Below are positions 25,950-35,082 of a stretch of DNA of 64,000 nt, piece by piece. How positions within the stretch are numbered: the first letter of the stretch is position 1; each line of letters opens with the position of its first letter. The stretch covers positions 1-64,000 of the forward strand of contig NZ_JAEULO010000018.1 of assembly GCF_016793705.1 (NCBI RefSeq), read 5' to 3'. Below the pieces are notes generated by a model. It worked only from the letters and a program-made list of their open reading frames with translations, had not been told where the DNA came from and made no database searches. Source of the DNA: Tabrizicola sp. GTDB lineage: Bacteria > Pseudomonadota > Alphaproteobacteria > Rhodobacterales > Rhodobacteraceae. Both the position numbers and the translations under genes were made by a program.

Positions 25950-26816
25950 ATGCGCATGCTTGCCATCCTGATCGCCCTGCTTCTGTCCCAACCGCTGTCC
26001 GCCGAAACCGTCCGCCTCGGCGACCGCTGGTACAGGATCGACCTGCCGGCCAACCCGAAGGGTGCGCCCCTGATCCTTGCGCTGCATGGCGGTGGAGGCG
26101 ATCCCGACCAGTTCGCCAAGGCCTCGGGCCTCGCCCGCGCCGCCACCCGCGCCGGGTTCGCCGTGGCCTTCCCGGCCGGCAGCGGGCGGCGGGGCGAGCG
26201 CCTTCTCACCTGGAACGGCGGCTACTGCTGCGGTTCAGCAGCGCGGAAAGGGGTCGACGACATCGGCTTCCTGAAAGCGGTAATCGCGGACGCCGCCTCC
26301 CGCTTCGGCACCAACGGCTCCGGCGTCTACCTGACCGGCATGTCGAACGGCTCGATCCTCGCCGAGACCTTCGCCGCACGGAACCCCGGCCTCGTCCGCG
26401 CCGTCGCGGGGGTATCCGGCACGATGGACACAAGCCGCACCCGCGTGCAGGGCAAGGTCCCGGCGCTGATCATCCACGGCACTGCCGACCCGATGGTTCC
26501 TTACGACGGCGGGGTAGGGGACAGCAGCCTCACCCGCACCGACTTCGCCTCGGTCGATTCCGTGGTGCAGGCCTTTCTCGCGCCCTGGGGCGGGGTCCTG
26601 GCCAAGACCCCCCGCACCATCGACAGCAAGGACGACGGCACCTCGGTGATCGTCACCGACTACCAGAAACGCGGCCGCGTGGTCCTGCGCCTGATGACGG
26701 TCGAGGGCGGCGCGCATCACTGGCCGGGCGGCCGCAAGGCAAGGCTGCACGAAGGCAAGACGCAGGAGATCGACGCCAACACCGAAATCCTGCGTTTCTT
26801 CAAGGCGAACGGCTGA
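25950..26816 (+). CDS. Secreted PHB-depolymerase/LpqC-type esterase
   Basis: A 288-residue alpha/beta hydrolase with a signal peptide ('MLAILIALLLSQPLSAE'). The oxyanion region 'LALHGGGGDPDQF' is followed by Ser nucleophile 'GMSNGS', Asp 'IIHGTADPMVP' and His 'GAHHWPGG'. Cys pair 'YCCGSA' is typical of the carbohydrate-esterase 1/PHB depolymerase-like group. The substrate may be an ester polymer or xylan ester. GGAGG lies ahead of the start. Confidence 0.85.
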   Translation: MRMLAILIALLLSQPLSAETVRLGDRWYRIDLPANPKGAPLILALHGGGGDPDQFAKASGLARAATRAGFAVAFPAGSGRRGERLLTWNGGYCCGSAARKGVDDIGFLKAVIADAASRFGTNGSGVYLTGMSNGSILAETFAARNPGLVRAVAGVSGTMDTSRTRVQGKVPALIIHGTADPMVPYDGGVGDSSLTRTDFASVDSVVQAFLAPWGGVLAKTPRTIDSKDDGTSVIVTDYQKRGRVVLRLMTVEGGAHHWPGGRKARLHEGKTQEIDANTEILRFFKANG

Positions 26817-26819
26817 TGG

Positions 26820-27296
26820 TCACTCCATCGCCTGAGCCAGCATCTCCAGCGCGCGGTGCATCGCGGCCTCGCGCACTTTCGCCCGGCCGCGCGCGCCGAA
26901 TTCCACCGTCTCCACCCGCGTCGCCCGGCCCTTGCGCGCGACGCCGAAGCAGACCCGGCCCTCGGGCTTGTGCTCCGACCCGCCCGGCCCGGCGATCCCG
27001 GTGATCGACACCGCGATATCGGCGCGCGAATTGGTCAGCGCGCCCTCCGCCATCTCGCGCGCGACCTCTTCCGACACCGCGCCATGGGCCTCCAGCGTCT
27101 CGGCCCTGACGCCCAGCAGTTCCATCTTCGCCTCGTTGGAATAGGTGACGAAGCCGCGCTCGAAGACGTCCGAGGACCCCGCCACCTCGGTCAGCGCCGC
27201 CGCCACCATGCCCCCGGTGCAGCTTTCCGCCGTGGCGAGCTTGAGGCCCCAATAGCGCGCCCGCGCCAGAAGTTCGGCGACCGCTACCCCAGCCAC
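26820..27296 (-). CDS. CinA C-terminal domain protein (NMN amidohydrolase PncC type)
   Basis: A 158-residue single-domain protein with 'ATAESCTGGMVAAALTEVAGSS', 'VTYSNEAKMELLGV' and 'GIAGPGGSEHKPEGRVCFGVA'. Members deamidate nicotinamide mononucleotide in pyridine nucleotide recycling. A GTG at 27296 is the likely start; it overlaps the pgpA end by 13 bp, implying coupling. Longer starts would run deep into pgpA. Confidence 0.88.
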   Translation of the reverse strand: MAGVAVAELLARARYWGLKLATAESCTGGMVAAALTEVAGSSDVFERGFVTYSNEAKMELLGVRAETLEAHGAVSEEVAREMAEGALTNSRADIAVSITGIAGPGGSEHKPEGRVCFGVARKGRATRVETVEFGARGRAKVREAAMHRALEMLAQAME

Positions 27297-27967
27297 GGTT
27301 GCACCAGGCCATGCCAGGCCCCCGCCAGCGCCACCGAACAAAGCCCGGCGAAAAGCCCGGCCCAGAGGTCATCCAGCATCACCCCCGCCGCATCGCCCCG
27401 CCGGTCGGCGCGACCCACCAGCCAGGGCTTCCAGATGTCAAAGAGGCGGAACAGCAGGAACGGTACCACCCAGCCCGGCCAGGCCCCGGTCAGCAGGTCC
27501 GGCACCTGATGTCGCCAGAGCGGGATCACGGTGAAAGAGAGCGCCAAGAGCTGCCCGGCCACCTCGTCGATCACCACTTCCGAGGGGTCCTCGCCCCCCG
27601 TCGCCCGCAGGTAGCCCGGCACGGCCCAGAACCCCGCCAGCGTCGCCAGAACGAAGCCCACAGGCACCGCCAGCGCCCAGCCCGCCTGATAGGCCGCGAC
27701 GGCCAGCGCTACCGTGATCGCGCTGGCCCAGGTGCCGGAGGCCGGACGCAGGAACCCCGCACCGAAGAAGGTGGCTATATGACCAGCTAAGCCAACATTT
27801 GTTACCTTAGGTTCTGCGATTGAATTGATGCCTGTCAGTTGCATAAATCTTCTGATCAGTTTGGACCTGAACAGCCGATCTTTCAGCACCCTATGATTGG
27901 CGATTGTCCATAGAGTCACGGCAATAGTGGCTCCAATCACAACGCCGCTTATAACAAGGTCGACCAA
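27284..27967 (-). CDS. pgpA: Phosphatidylglycerophosphatase A with N-terminal extension
   Basis: Removes phosphate from phosphatidylglycerophosphate in the inner membrane. The PgpA core begins near 'HIATFFGAGFLRPASGTWAS' (about residue 63) and contains 'EDPSEVVIDEVAGQL' and 'DDLWAGLFAG'. The 227-residue frame carries about 60 extra N-terminal residues with one hydrophobic helix ('LVISGVVIGATIAVTLWTI'), encoded by DNA much richer in A+T than its surroundings. A shorter start near the core cannot be excluded. Confidence 0.85.
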   Translation of the reverse strand: MVDLVISGVVIGATIAVTLWTIANHRVLKDRLFRSKLIRRFMQLTGINSIAEPKVTNVGLAGHIATFFGAGFLRPASGTWASAITVALAVAAYQAGWALAVPVGFVLATLAGFWAVPGYLRATGGEDPSEVVIDEVAGQLLALSFTVIPLWRHQVPDLLTGAWPGWVVPFLLFRLFDIWKPWLVGRADRRGDAAGVMLDDLWAGLFAGLCSVALAGAWHGLVQPWLG

Positions 27968-27973
27968 TTTCGG

Positions 27974-29092
27974 CTACTCCCGCACCAGCGTCGCCGTAGC
28001 CAGGGCCGCGATGCCCTCCTCGCGCCCGGTGAAGCCCAGCCGTTCCGACGTTGTCGCCTTGATCGACACCCGCCCCACATCCACCCCCATGATCCGCGCC
28101 AGTTCCGCTTGCATATCAGCGGCATGCGGGCCGATCTTCGGGCGCTCGCAGACCAGCGTCACATCGCAGTTCGCCAGTTTGTAACCCCGCGCCGCGGCCA
28201 GCCCGATGGCATGGCTCAGGAAGATATGGCTTGCCGCCCCCTTCCACTGCGGGTCAGAGGGCGGGAAGTGCCGCCCGATATCCCCTTCCGCAAGCGCACC
28301 ATAGATCGCATCGGTCAGCGCATGCATCCCCACATCGGCGTCGGAATGCCCCAGCAGCCCCCGCGAATGCGGCACCTTCACTCCGCAGAGCCAGACATGA
28401 TCCCCCTCGCAGAAGGCATGCACGTCATAGCCGTTGCCCAAGCGCACATCCATCTCGCGCCCTTTCAGGATCGCCTCGGCCCGGGCGAAATCGCCCGGAT
28501 ACGTCAGCTTCAGGTTGCTCTCCTCGCCCTCGACGATCGCCACGTCAAGCCCCGCCGCCCGCGCCACCTCCACATCGTCCAACGCCCCGCCCGGATGGGC
28601 CAGATGCGCTGCGAGGATGGGAGCGAAACGGAAAGCCTGCGGAGTCTGCGCCCGGTAAAGCCCGGCCCGGTCCACCGTGCCCGCGACCAGGCCATCCGCG
28701 CCCCGCCACAGCGCATCCGTCACCGGCAGGGCAGGGGCCGCGCCGTCATGTTCCTCCAGCGCCGCCACCAGCCGCCCGATCAGCGCGGGCGAGACGAGGG
28801 GCCGCGCGCCGTCATGGATCAAGACCGCCTCGATCCCCATCCCCTCCAGCGCCTGCAACCCGGCCAGGACCGAGGCCCCCCGCGTCGCGCCGCCTTCGAC
28901 CAGCGGAACCCCCAGGGCTTCGGCCCGCGTCCGGTCCTCCGGGTGGATCACCAGCAGCACCCGCATCCCGGCAAAGGCCGCCAACGTATGCGCCAGCACC
29001 GGTTTGCCCTGAAGCAGCTGCCATTGCTTCGGCACCCCGCCGCCCATGCGGCTGCCGCGACCGGCGGCGACGATGATCACGGCTGTCTGCAT
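27974..29092 (-). CDS. ispDF: Bifunctional IspDF (MEP cytidylyltransferase / MEcPP synthase)
   Basis: Two steps of the MEP isoprenoid pathway in one protein of 372 residues. The IspD half (1 to ~215) has '[17 protein letters not shown]' and '[11 protein letters not shown]'; the IspF half has 'GNGYDVHAF', metal His residues in 'LLGHSDADV' and '[10 protein letters not shown]', and the C-terminal '[18 protein letters not shown]'. Fusion is typical of many alphaproteobacteria. Divergent from dusB. Confidence 0.95.
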   Translation of the reverse strand: MQTAVIIVAAGRGSRMGGGVPKQWQLLQGKPVLAHTLAAFAGMRVLLVIHPEDRTRAEALGVPLVEGGATRGASVLAGLQALEGMGIEAVLIHDGARPLVSPALIGRLVAALEEHDGAAPALPVTDALWRGADGLVAGTVDRAGLYRAQTPQAFRFAPILAAHLAHPGGALDDVEVARAAGLDVAIVEGEESNLKLTYPGDFARAEAILKGREMDVRLGNGYDVHAFCEGDHVWLCGVKVPHSRGLLGHSDADVGMHALTDAIYGALAEGDIGRHFPPSDPQWKGAASHIFLSHAIGLAAARGYKLANCDVTLVCERPKIGPHAADMQAELARIMGVDVGRVSIKATTSERLGFTGREEGIAALATATLVRE

Positions 29093-29269
29093 GGCACCTT
29101 CCTTCGCCCCTGCCTAATCCAGCCCGACCTGCATGACAATCTGGCGCTTGCGGCCCCTGATTGCCCAAAATTTGTGCATCGCATGTTTTTCAGTCATAAT
29201 CCCCCCGCGCTGCCTTGGAGCGACCCTCGCCACAGGCTAGCCCTTGATCAAACGCACAAGGACAAGGCT

Positions 29270-30247
29270 TTGCCCGTTCCCCTCGGCCCGCTGTCGCTGA
29301 CCCCTCCGGTCTTCCTGGCCCCCTTGGCCGGAATCACCGACCTGCCATACCGCCGCCTCGTCGCCCGCTTCGGCGCGGGGCTGGTGGTCAGCGAGATGGT
29401 GGCCAGCGCCGAGGTCGTCCGCGCGCAACCCGAGGCGCGGGCGCGGGCCGAACTCGGGTTCGGCGAACAGGCGACTTCGGTCCAACTGGCTGGTCGCGAT
29501 CCATACTGGATGGCCGAGGGCGCCCGCTTCGTCGAAGGGCAGGGCGCGAAGATCATCGACATCAACATGGGCTGCCCCTCGAAGCGCGTGACGACCGGCC
29601 TCTGCGGCTCGGCGCTTCTGCGCGACCTCGACCTCGCGCTGACCCTGATCGAGGCGGTGGTGAAGGCGGTCAGGGTCCCCGTCACGCTGAAGACCCGCCT
29701 CGGCTGGGACGACACGCTGCACAACGCGCCGGACCTCGCCCGCCGGGCGGAAGGTGCAGGCGTGCGACTGATCACCATCCACGGCCGCACCCGCTGCCAG
29801 TTCTACAAGGGCCATGCCGACTGGGCGGCGATCCGCGCGGTGAAGGAGGCCGTCACCATCCCCGTCATCGCCAACGGCGACATCACCGACACCGCCGCGG
29901 CCCGCGAAGCCCTGCGCCAAAGCGGCGCCGATGGCGTGATGATCGGTCGCGGCGCCCAAGGCGCGCCCTGGAAACTGGCCCAGGTCGCCCACGACATTTA
30001 CGGCACCCCCGCCCCACACATCCCCGAAGGCGGCGCGCTTGGCCGGATGATCCTCGACCACTATGACGACATGCTCACCTTCTATGGCCGCGAGTTGGGC
30101 CTGCGCATGGCAAGGAAGCACCTCGGCTGGTATCTGGACGAAGCGGGCCTGCCCCATGCGCGCGACCCCATCCTCACCTCCACCGACCCGGCGGAGGTGA
30201 TCCAGCTCATCGAACAGGCCTTCGCGGAACTGGAGCTTGCCGCATGA
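29270..30247 (+). CDS. dusB: tRNA-dihydrouridine synthase (DusB/NifR3)
   Basis: Flavin enzyme reducing uridines in tRNA. Key segments are 'FLAPLAGITDLPYRRL', the FMN-site 'DINMGCPSKRV', catalytic Cys in 'TTGLCGSALL', 'ITIHGRTRCQF' and 'GADGVMIGRGAQGAPW'. A TTG at 29270 after AAGGACAAGG gives 325 residues and the family N-terminus; an ATG at 29183 would add an unlikely 29 residues. Its stop overlaps ntrB (ATGA), the classic nifR3-ntrBC operon. Confidence 0.92.
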   Translation: MPVPLGPLSLTPPVFLAPLAGITDLPYRRLVARFGAGLVVSEMVASAEVVRAQPEARARAELGFGEQATSVQLAGRDPYWMAEGARFVEGQGAKIIDINMGCPSKRVTTGLCGSALLRDLDLALTLIEAVVKAVRVPVTLKTRLGWDDTLHNAPDLARRAEGAGVRLITIHGRTRCQFYKGHADWAAIRAVKEAVTIPVIANGDITDTAAAREALRQSGADGVMIGRGAQGAPWKLAQVAHDIYGTPAPHIPEGGALGRMILDHYDDMLTFYGRELGLRMARKHLGWYLDEAGLPHARDPILTSTDPAEVIQLIEQAFAELELAA

Positions 30248-31338
30248 CCCCCTACCGCGCGCCCTATCCGGTGCCGGGGGTGATCTGGGCCTCGCTGCCC
30301 TTCCCGACGCTCCTCATCGACCAGGCCGCCACGATCCTCGAAGCCAACCCCGCCGCCGAGACCTTCCTCAACACCTCGCAGAAGGCCTTGCGCGGCCAGC
30401 CCGTCTTCGACCGCCTCGCCATCGAGGCCCCGATGGAAGAGGCGCTGACCCGCGTCCGCGCCAACCAGTCACCCTTGAACATCAACGACGTCGACGTGAC
30501 CACCGGCGACCGCCCGCCCCTGCAATGCACCGTCCATCTCGCGCCGATGCACGACAACCCCGACATCGTCATGCTGATCCTTTCCCCACGCGAACTGGCC
30601 GACCGTCTGGGCCGCTCGATGGGCGCGAAGACCGCCGCCCGCTCTGCCATCGGCATGGCCGAGATGCTGGCGCATGAGATCAAGAACCCGCTCGCCGGAA
30701 TTTCCGGCGCGGCGCAGCTCCTCAGCATGAACCTCACCCCCGAGGATCAAGAGCTGACCGACCTCATCGTCGAGGAAACCCGCCGCATCGTGAAGCTTCT
30801 GGAACAGGTGGAGCAGTTCGGCAACCTGCGCCCGCCTGACCGCAAGCCGGTGAACATCCACGACGCGCTGGACCGTGCCCGCCGCTCGGCCCTGGTGGGC
30901 TTCGCCGCGCACATGACCATCGTAGAAGACTACGACCCCTCGCTGCCCCCCACCTTCGCCGACAGCGACCAGCTGATGCAGGTCTTCCTCAACCTGATCA
31001 AGAACGCCGCCGAGGCCTGCAGGCAGGGCGGCACGATCCGGCTTCACACCTTCTACGACCTCAGCTTGCGCCTGCGCCGCAAGGACGGGGCCTCCGCCGC
31101 GCTTCCGCTGCAGATTGAGATCATCGACGACGGCCCCGGCATCCCGCCGGAGATCGCCGCCAACATCTTCGAGCCCTTCGTCTCGGGCCGCGAGAACGGC
31201 ACCGGCCTCGGCCTTGCGCTGGTCTCGAAGATCATCACCGACCACGAGGGCTGGATCACCGTCGATTCCGCCCCCGGCCGCACTGTGTTCCGCGTCTCGC
31301 TTCCCATGGCGCCGCGCGAGAAGAAGGAGACCCGCTAG
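30244..31338 (+). CDS. ntrB: Nitrogen regulation sensor kinase NtrB
   Basis: Cytoplasmic histidine kinase/phosphatase controlling NtrC in response to nitrogen via PII. The 364-residue protein has an N-terminal PAS-like domain, the H-box 'AHEIKNPLAGISGAAQLL' (His ~143), N-box 'NLIKNAAEA', and G-boxes 'DDGPGIP' and 'GTGLGLAL'. It overlaps dusB by 4 bp and abuts ntrC. Confidence 0.95.
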   Translation: MTPYRAPYPVPGVIWASLPFPTLLIDQAATILEANPAAETFLNTSQKALRGQPVFDRLAIEAPMEEALTRVRANQSPLNINDVDVTTGDRPPLQCTVHLAPMHDNPDIVMLILSPRELADRLGRSMGAKTAARSAIGMAEMLAHEIKNPLAGISGAAQLLSMNLTPEDQELTDLIVEETRRIVKLLEQVEQFGNLRPPDRKPVNIHDALDRARRSALVGFAAHMTIVEDYDPSLPPTFADSDQLMQVFLNLIKNAAEACRQGGTIRLHTFYDLSLRLRRKDGASAALPLQIEIIDDGPGIPPEIAANIFEPFVSGRENGTGLGLALVSKIITDHEGWITVDSAPGRTVFRVSLPMAPREKKETR

Positions 31339-32703
31339 ATGGATGGCACCATCCTCGTCGCCGACGACGACCGCACGATCCGCACCGTCCTGACCCAGGC
31401 GCTGACCCGCGCGGGCTGCAAGGTCCATGCGACCTCCAGCCTGATGACCCTGATGCGCTGGGTCGAGGAGGGGAAGGGCGATCTGGTGATCAGCGACGTG
31501 ATCATGCCCGACGGCAACGGCCTCGATGCCCTGCCGCGAATATCGAAGATGCGCCCCGGCCTACCGGTGATCGTGATCTCCGCCCAGAACACCATCATGA
31601 CCGCGATTCAGGCGGCAGAGGCCGAGGCTTTCGACTACCTCCCCAAACCCTTCGACCTGCCCGACCTGATGAAGCGCTCCGCCAAGGCCCTGGACCAGAA
31701 GCGTCATGCGGCCCGGGTCGTGCTGCCTGCGCGCGAGGCCGGGGACGACCTGCCGCTGGTCGGCCGGACCCCCGCGATGCAGGCGCTTTACCGTCTTGTC
31801 GCGCGCGTGATGAACACCGAGCTTGCCGTCCTGATCACCGGCGAATCCGGCACCGGCAAGTCGCTCATCGCCCGTGCGATCCATGATTTCTCCGACCGCC
31901 GCACGCTCCCGTTCATCGTCGCGCAAGGCCCCGACCTGCAAGGCATCGACGGCCCCGCCACGCTCCTCTCCAGGGCGCGGGGCGGCTCCATCGTCTTCGA
32001 CGAGGTCGCCGATTACGACGCCGACACCCAGGCCCGGGTTGTCCGCATGCTGGACATGCTGGGCGACAAGGCCCCCCGCGTCATGGCGACCAGCCAGACC
32101 GACCTCGCCGCCCGGATGGAGGCCGGCCAGTTCCGGCAGGACCTCTACTACCGCCTCGGCGGCGTCACCCTGCATGTCCCGAGCTTGCGCGAACGGGTCG
32201 AGGACATTCCGCTTCTCGCCGAACATTTCCTCGCCAAGGGTGAGCGCGACCTCGGCACTGTCCGCCGCCTGTCGCCGGGGGCCTCTGACCTGATCCGTGC
32301 CTGGCCCTGGCCCGGCAACGTGCGCCAGCTGGAAAACACGATCCGCCGCCTTCTTGTCACCGCCACGGAAACCGACATCGCCAAGGCAGAGGTGGAGCAG
32401 GTTCTCGGCCAGCAGCCCAGCCCCGAACCGCTGGCGGGCGTGGGCGAGGGCGACAAGCTTTCCGCCTCCGTCGCCCGGCACCTGAAGCGCTACTTCGACC
32501 TGCACGGCGGCCAGCTGCCGCCCCCCGGCGTCTATCAGCGCATCCTGCGCGAGGTCGAACTGCCGCTGATCGAGATCGCGCTCGACGCCACCGCCGGGAA
32601 CCAGGCGAAATGCGCCGATCTTCTTGGCATCAACCGCAACACGCTGCGCAAGAAGATCACCGATCTCGACATCCGCGTGACCCGTCGCCGAAAGTTGATG
32701 TAA
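31339..32703 (+). CDS. ntrC: Nitrogen regulator NtrC, variant without GAFTGA loop
   Basis: A 454-residue response regulator: receiver with phospho-Asp in '[10 protein letters not shown]' (~residue 53), AAA+ domain with Walker A 'GESGTGKS' (~residue 170), and Fis-type HTH '[16 protein letters not shown]' at the end. The stretch where sigma-54 activators carry GAFTGA is absent: '[10 protein letters not shown]' is followed at once by '[15 protein letters not shown]'. The Rhodobacter capsulatus NtrC shares this and is known to act with the housekeeping sigma factor. The start follows the ntrB stop with no gap. Confidence 0.95.
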   Translation: MDGTILVADDDRTIRTVLTQALTRAGCKVHATSSLMTLMRWVEEGKGDLVISDVIMPDGNGLDALPRISKMRPGLPVIVISAQNTIMTAIQAAEAEAFDYLPKPFDLPDLMKRSAKALDQKRHAARVVLPAREAGDDLPLVGRTPAMQALYRLVARVMNTELAVLITGESGTGKSLIARAIHDFSDRRTLPFIVAQGPDLQGIDGPATLLSRARGGSIVFDEVADYDADTQARVVRMLDMLGDKAPRVMATSQTDLAARMEAGQFRQDLYYRLGGVTLHVPSLRERVEDIPLLAEHFLAKGERDLGTVRRLSPGASDLIRAWPWPGNVRQLENTIRRLLVTATETDIAKAEVEQVLGQQPSPEPLAGVGEGDKLSASVARHLKRYFDLHGGQLPPPGVYQRILREVELPLIEIALDATAGNQAKCADLLGINRNTLRKKITDLDIRVTRRRKLM

Positions 32704-32763
32704 GCGCGCAACGGCCGATTGTGTCTTTTCGGTTTCACCCCGACACACACCTAGATATAGTGG

Positions 32764-35082
32764 ATGGGGGTGGGCGAGCCACCGGCTGACGGGCGGGGCA
32801 GGGTGGAGCGGGCAGCTCGAAGGGATATCTGGCTACGGTTTTCCCGCCTGCGTCGGCAACGCCGGGTGCAGACCGCACTGACGCTTGGCCTCGTCTTCCT
32901 CGGCCCCGTCCTTGCCGTCGCCACCTTCCTTGCCCTTGGCTCCATCAATCAAAGCGCCGCCTCGCCGGTCCTGCGCCTGATCCTTCTCGCCGACCTGATC
33001 TACGTCCTCGTCATCGCGGCCCTCGTCCTCGCCCGCGTCGTCCGCCTGATTGCCGATCGCCGGTCGCGCTCTGCCGGGTCGCGGCTGCACCTTCGGCTCT
33101 CCGGCGTCTTCATGCTGATCGCGCTGATCCCGACCGTGCTGGTCGCGGTCTTCGCCGTCCTGTCCATCAACATCGGCCTCGAAGGCTGGTTCTCCGACCG
33201 CGTCCGCTCTGTCGTCGGCTCTTCGCTCGACGCCGCCCAGGCCTATGAGGCCGTGCAGCGCGACGACCTTGCCGCCGATGTCGTCACCCTTGCAGGCTAC
33301 CTGAACGAGGCCAAGCGCAAGACCACCTTCCTGCGCGACGACCAGCTGCGCCCGCTCCTGTCGCAGGCCCAGGCCGTCGTCCAGCGCGGGTTGAAAGAGG
33401 CCTATCTCGTCGACGGCACCGGCGCGCTCAAGACCCGCGGCGAACGCTCCTACCTCTTCGACTTCGAGGACCTGACCGAGGAACAGTTGCGCCTCGCCAA
33501 GGAGGGCAACACCGTCCTGATCCCCGACTGGTCGAACAACGAATTCCGCGCGCTGATCCTGCTGGACGCCTATACGGACCGCTACCTCTACGTCACCCGC
33601 ACCGTCGACGGTTCCATCCTCTCGCTTCTCGACGAAACCCAGGAAACCGTCCAGCTTTACAATCAGCTCGAATCCGAACGCGGGCGGCTTCTCTTCAACT
33701 TCGGCCTGATCTACCTCGGCTTCGCGCTGATCCTGATCCTTGCTGCGATCTGGCTCGGCCTCTGGTTCGCCGAACGCCTGTCTCGGCCCGTCGGGCGGTT
33801 GGCGGGCGCGGCCGAAAGGGTAGGGGGCGGCGATCTCGACGTGCAGGTCATGGAAGAGGAAGGTGATGACGAGATCGCCTCGCTCGGCCGTCTCTTCAAC
33901 CAGATGACCCGCCAGCTGAAGGGCCAGCGCGAGGCGCTGGTCGAAAGCCATGCCCAGACCGAAACCCGGCGACGGCTGTTCGATTCCGTGCTGTCGAACG
34001 TCACCGCCGGGGTGATCGGTCTCGATTCAGACGGCGACATCGATTTCGTGAACCGCGCTGCGGAAAAGCTTCTCGACTTCACAGACCGGCAGGTGGACAC
34101 GCCGCTTGCCGCCGCCGTCCCGGAATTCGCCGCGCTCTTCGACCGACTGCGCGAGAGCGGCGGCAACGCCGTGCAGGAAGAGGTCCGCCTCACTCGCAAG
34201 GGCAAGCTGGAAAGCCTCCTTGTCCGCCTGTCCACCCGCCGCAGCGAGGACGGGTCGCTGGAAGGCTATGTCGTCGCTTTCGACGACGTGACCGACCTCG
34301 TCAGCGCGCAGCGCATGGCCGCCTGGGGCGACGTCGCCCGCCGCATCGCGCATGAGATCAAGAACCCGCTGACCCCGATCCAGCTTTCGGCCGAACGCAT
34401 CAAGCGCAAGTTCGCGACCCAGGTCCGCGACCACGAAGACCTGGAACAATACACCGACGTGATCGTCCGCCAGACGGGCGACCTGCGCCGGATCGTCGAC
34501 GAATTCTCCAAATTCGCCCGGATGCCCGAACCCGACCGCCGCGATTGCGACCTCGCCGCGCTTCTGAAAGGCGCGGTCCTGTTGCAGGAAAACGGCCAGC
34601 CCGGCGTCCGCTTCGTCAAGGACATCCCCGATGGCGAGTTGCACCTTGATCTCGACGCCACGATGATCGGCCAGGCCTTCACCAACCTGATCAAGAACGC
34701 CGGGGAGGCCATTGAATCGTATGAGGAAAAGGCAAAACCCGAAACCTTCTCTCCGGAAATCCGCATCTCCCTTTCCGCCGACGACAACGAAGCGGTGATC
34801 CGCATCATGGACAACGGCACCGGCCTGCCCCCCGACCGCGCCCGCCTCTTCGAGCCCTACGTCACGACGCGGGAAAAGGGCACCGGCCTCGGCCTGCCCA
34901 TCGTCAAGAAGATCATCGAGGAACACGGCGGCACGCTCGCGCTGCTCGACGCGCCCGTCTTCGACGGCAACGACCATCCCGGCGCCATGGCCGAGATCCG
35001 CCTGCCGCGGACCGCCCGCAAGCGGCCCCGAACCCATATTCCCCTGAAAGCCGCCCCGCCCACGAAGGAGGCCAAAGCATGA
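32764..35082 (+). CDS. ntrY: NtrY membrane sensor histidine kinase
   Basis: A 772-residue inner-membrane kinase. Three N-terminal helices, a periplasmic sensor stretch (~140-310), a fourth helix ('FGLIYLGFALILILAAIWLGLW') and HAMP ('RLSRPVGRLAGAAERV') precede a PAS domain ('NVTAGVIGLDSDGDIDFVN'). The kinase core has H-box 'AHEIKNPLTPIQLSAERI' and G-boxes 'DNGTGLP' and 'GTGLGLPI'. With NtrX it controls nitrogen, redox or envelope genes in alphaproteobacteria. The stop overlaps ntrX. Confidence 0.95.
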   Translation: MGVGEPPADGRGRVERAARRDIWLRFSRLRRQRRVQTALTLGLVFLGPVLAVATFLALGSINQSAASPVLRLILLADLIYVLVIAALVLARVVRLIADRRSRSAGSRLHLRLSGVFMLIALIPTVLVAVFAVLSINIGLEGWFSDRVRSVVGSSLDAAQAYEAVQRDDLAADVVTLAGYLNEAKRKTTFLRDDQLRPLLSQAQAVVQRGLKEAYLVDGTGALKTRGERSYLFDFEDLTEEQLRLAKEGNTVLIPDWSNNEFRALILLDAYTDRYLYVTRTVDGSILSLLDETQETVQLYNQLESERGRLLFNFGLIYLGFALILILAAIWLGLWFAERLSRPVGRLAGAAERVGGGDLDVQVMEEEGDDEIASLGRLFNQMTRQLKGQREALVESHAQTETRRRLFDSVLSNVTAGVIGLDSDGDIDFVNRAAEKLLDFTDRQVDTPLAAAVPEFAALFDRLRESGGNAVQEEVRLTRKGKLESLLVRLSTRRSEDGSLEGYVVAFDDVTDLVSAQRMAAWGDVARRIAHEIKNPLTPIQLSAERIKRKFATQVRDHEDLEQYTDVIVRQTGDLRRIVDEFSKFARMPEPDRRDCDLAALLKGAVLLQENGQPGVRFVKDIPDGELHLDLDATMIGQAFTNLIKNAGEAIESYEEKAKPETFSPEIRISLSADDNEAVIRIMDNGTGLPPDRARLFEPYVTTREKGTGLGLPIVKKIIEEHGGTLALLDAPVFDGNDHPGAMAEIRLPRTARKRPRTHIPLKAAPPTKEAKA

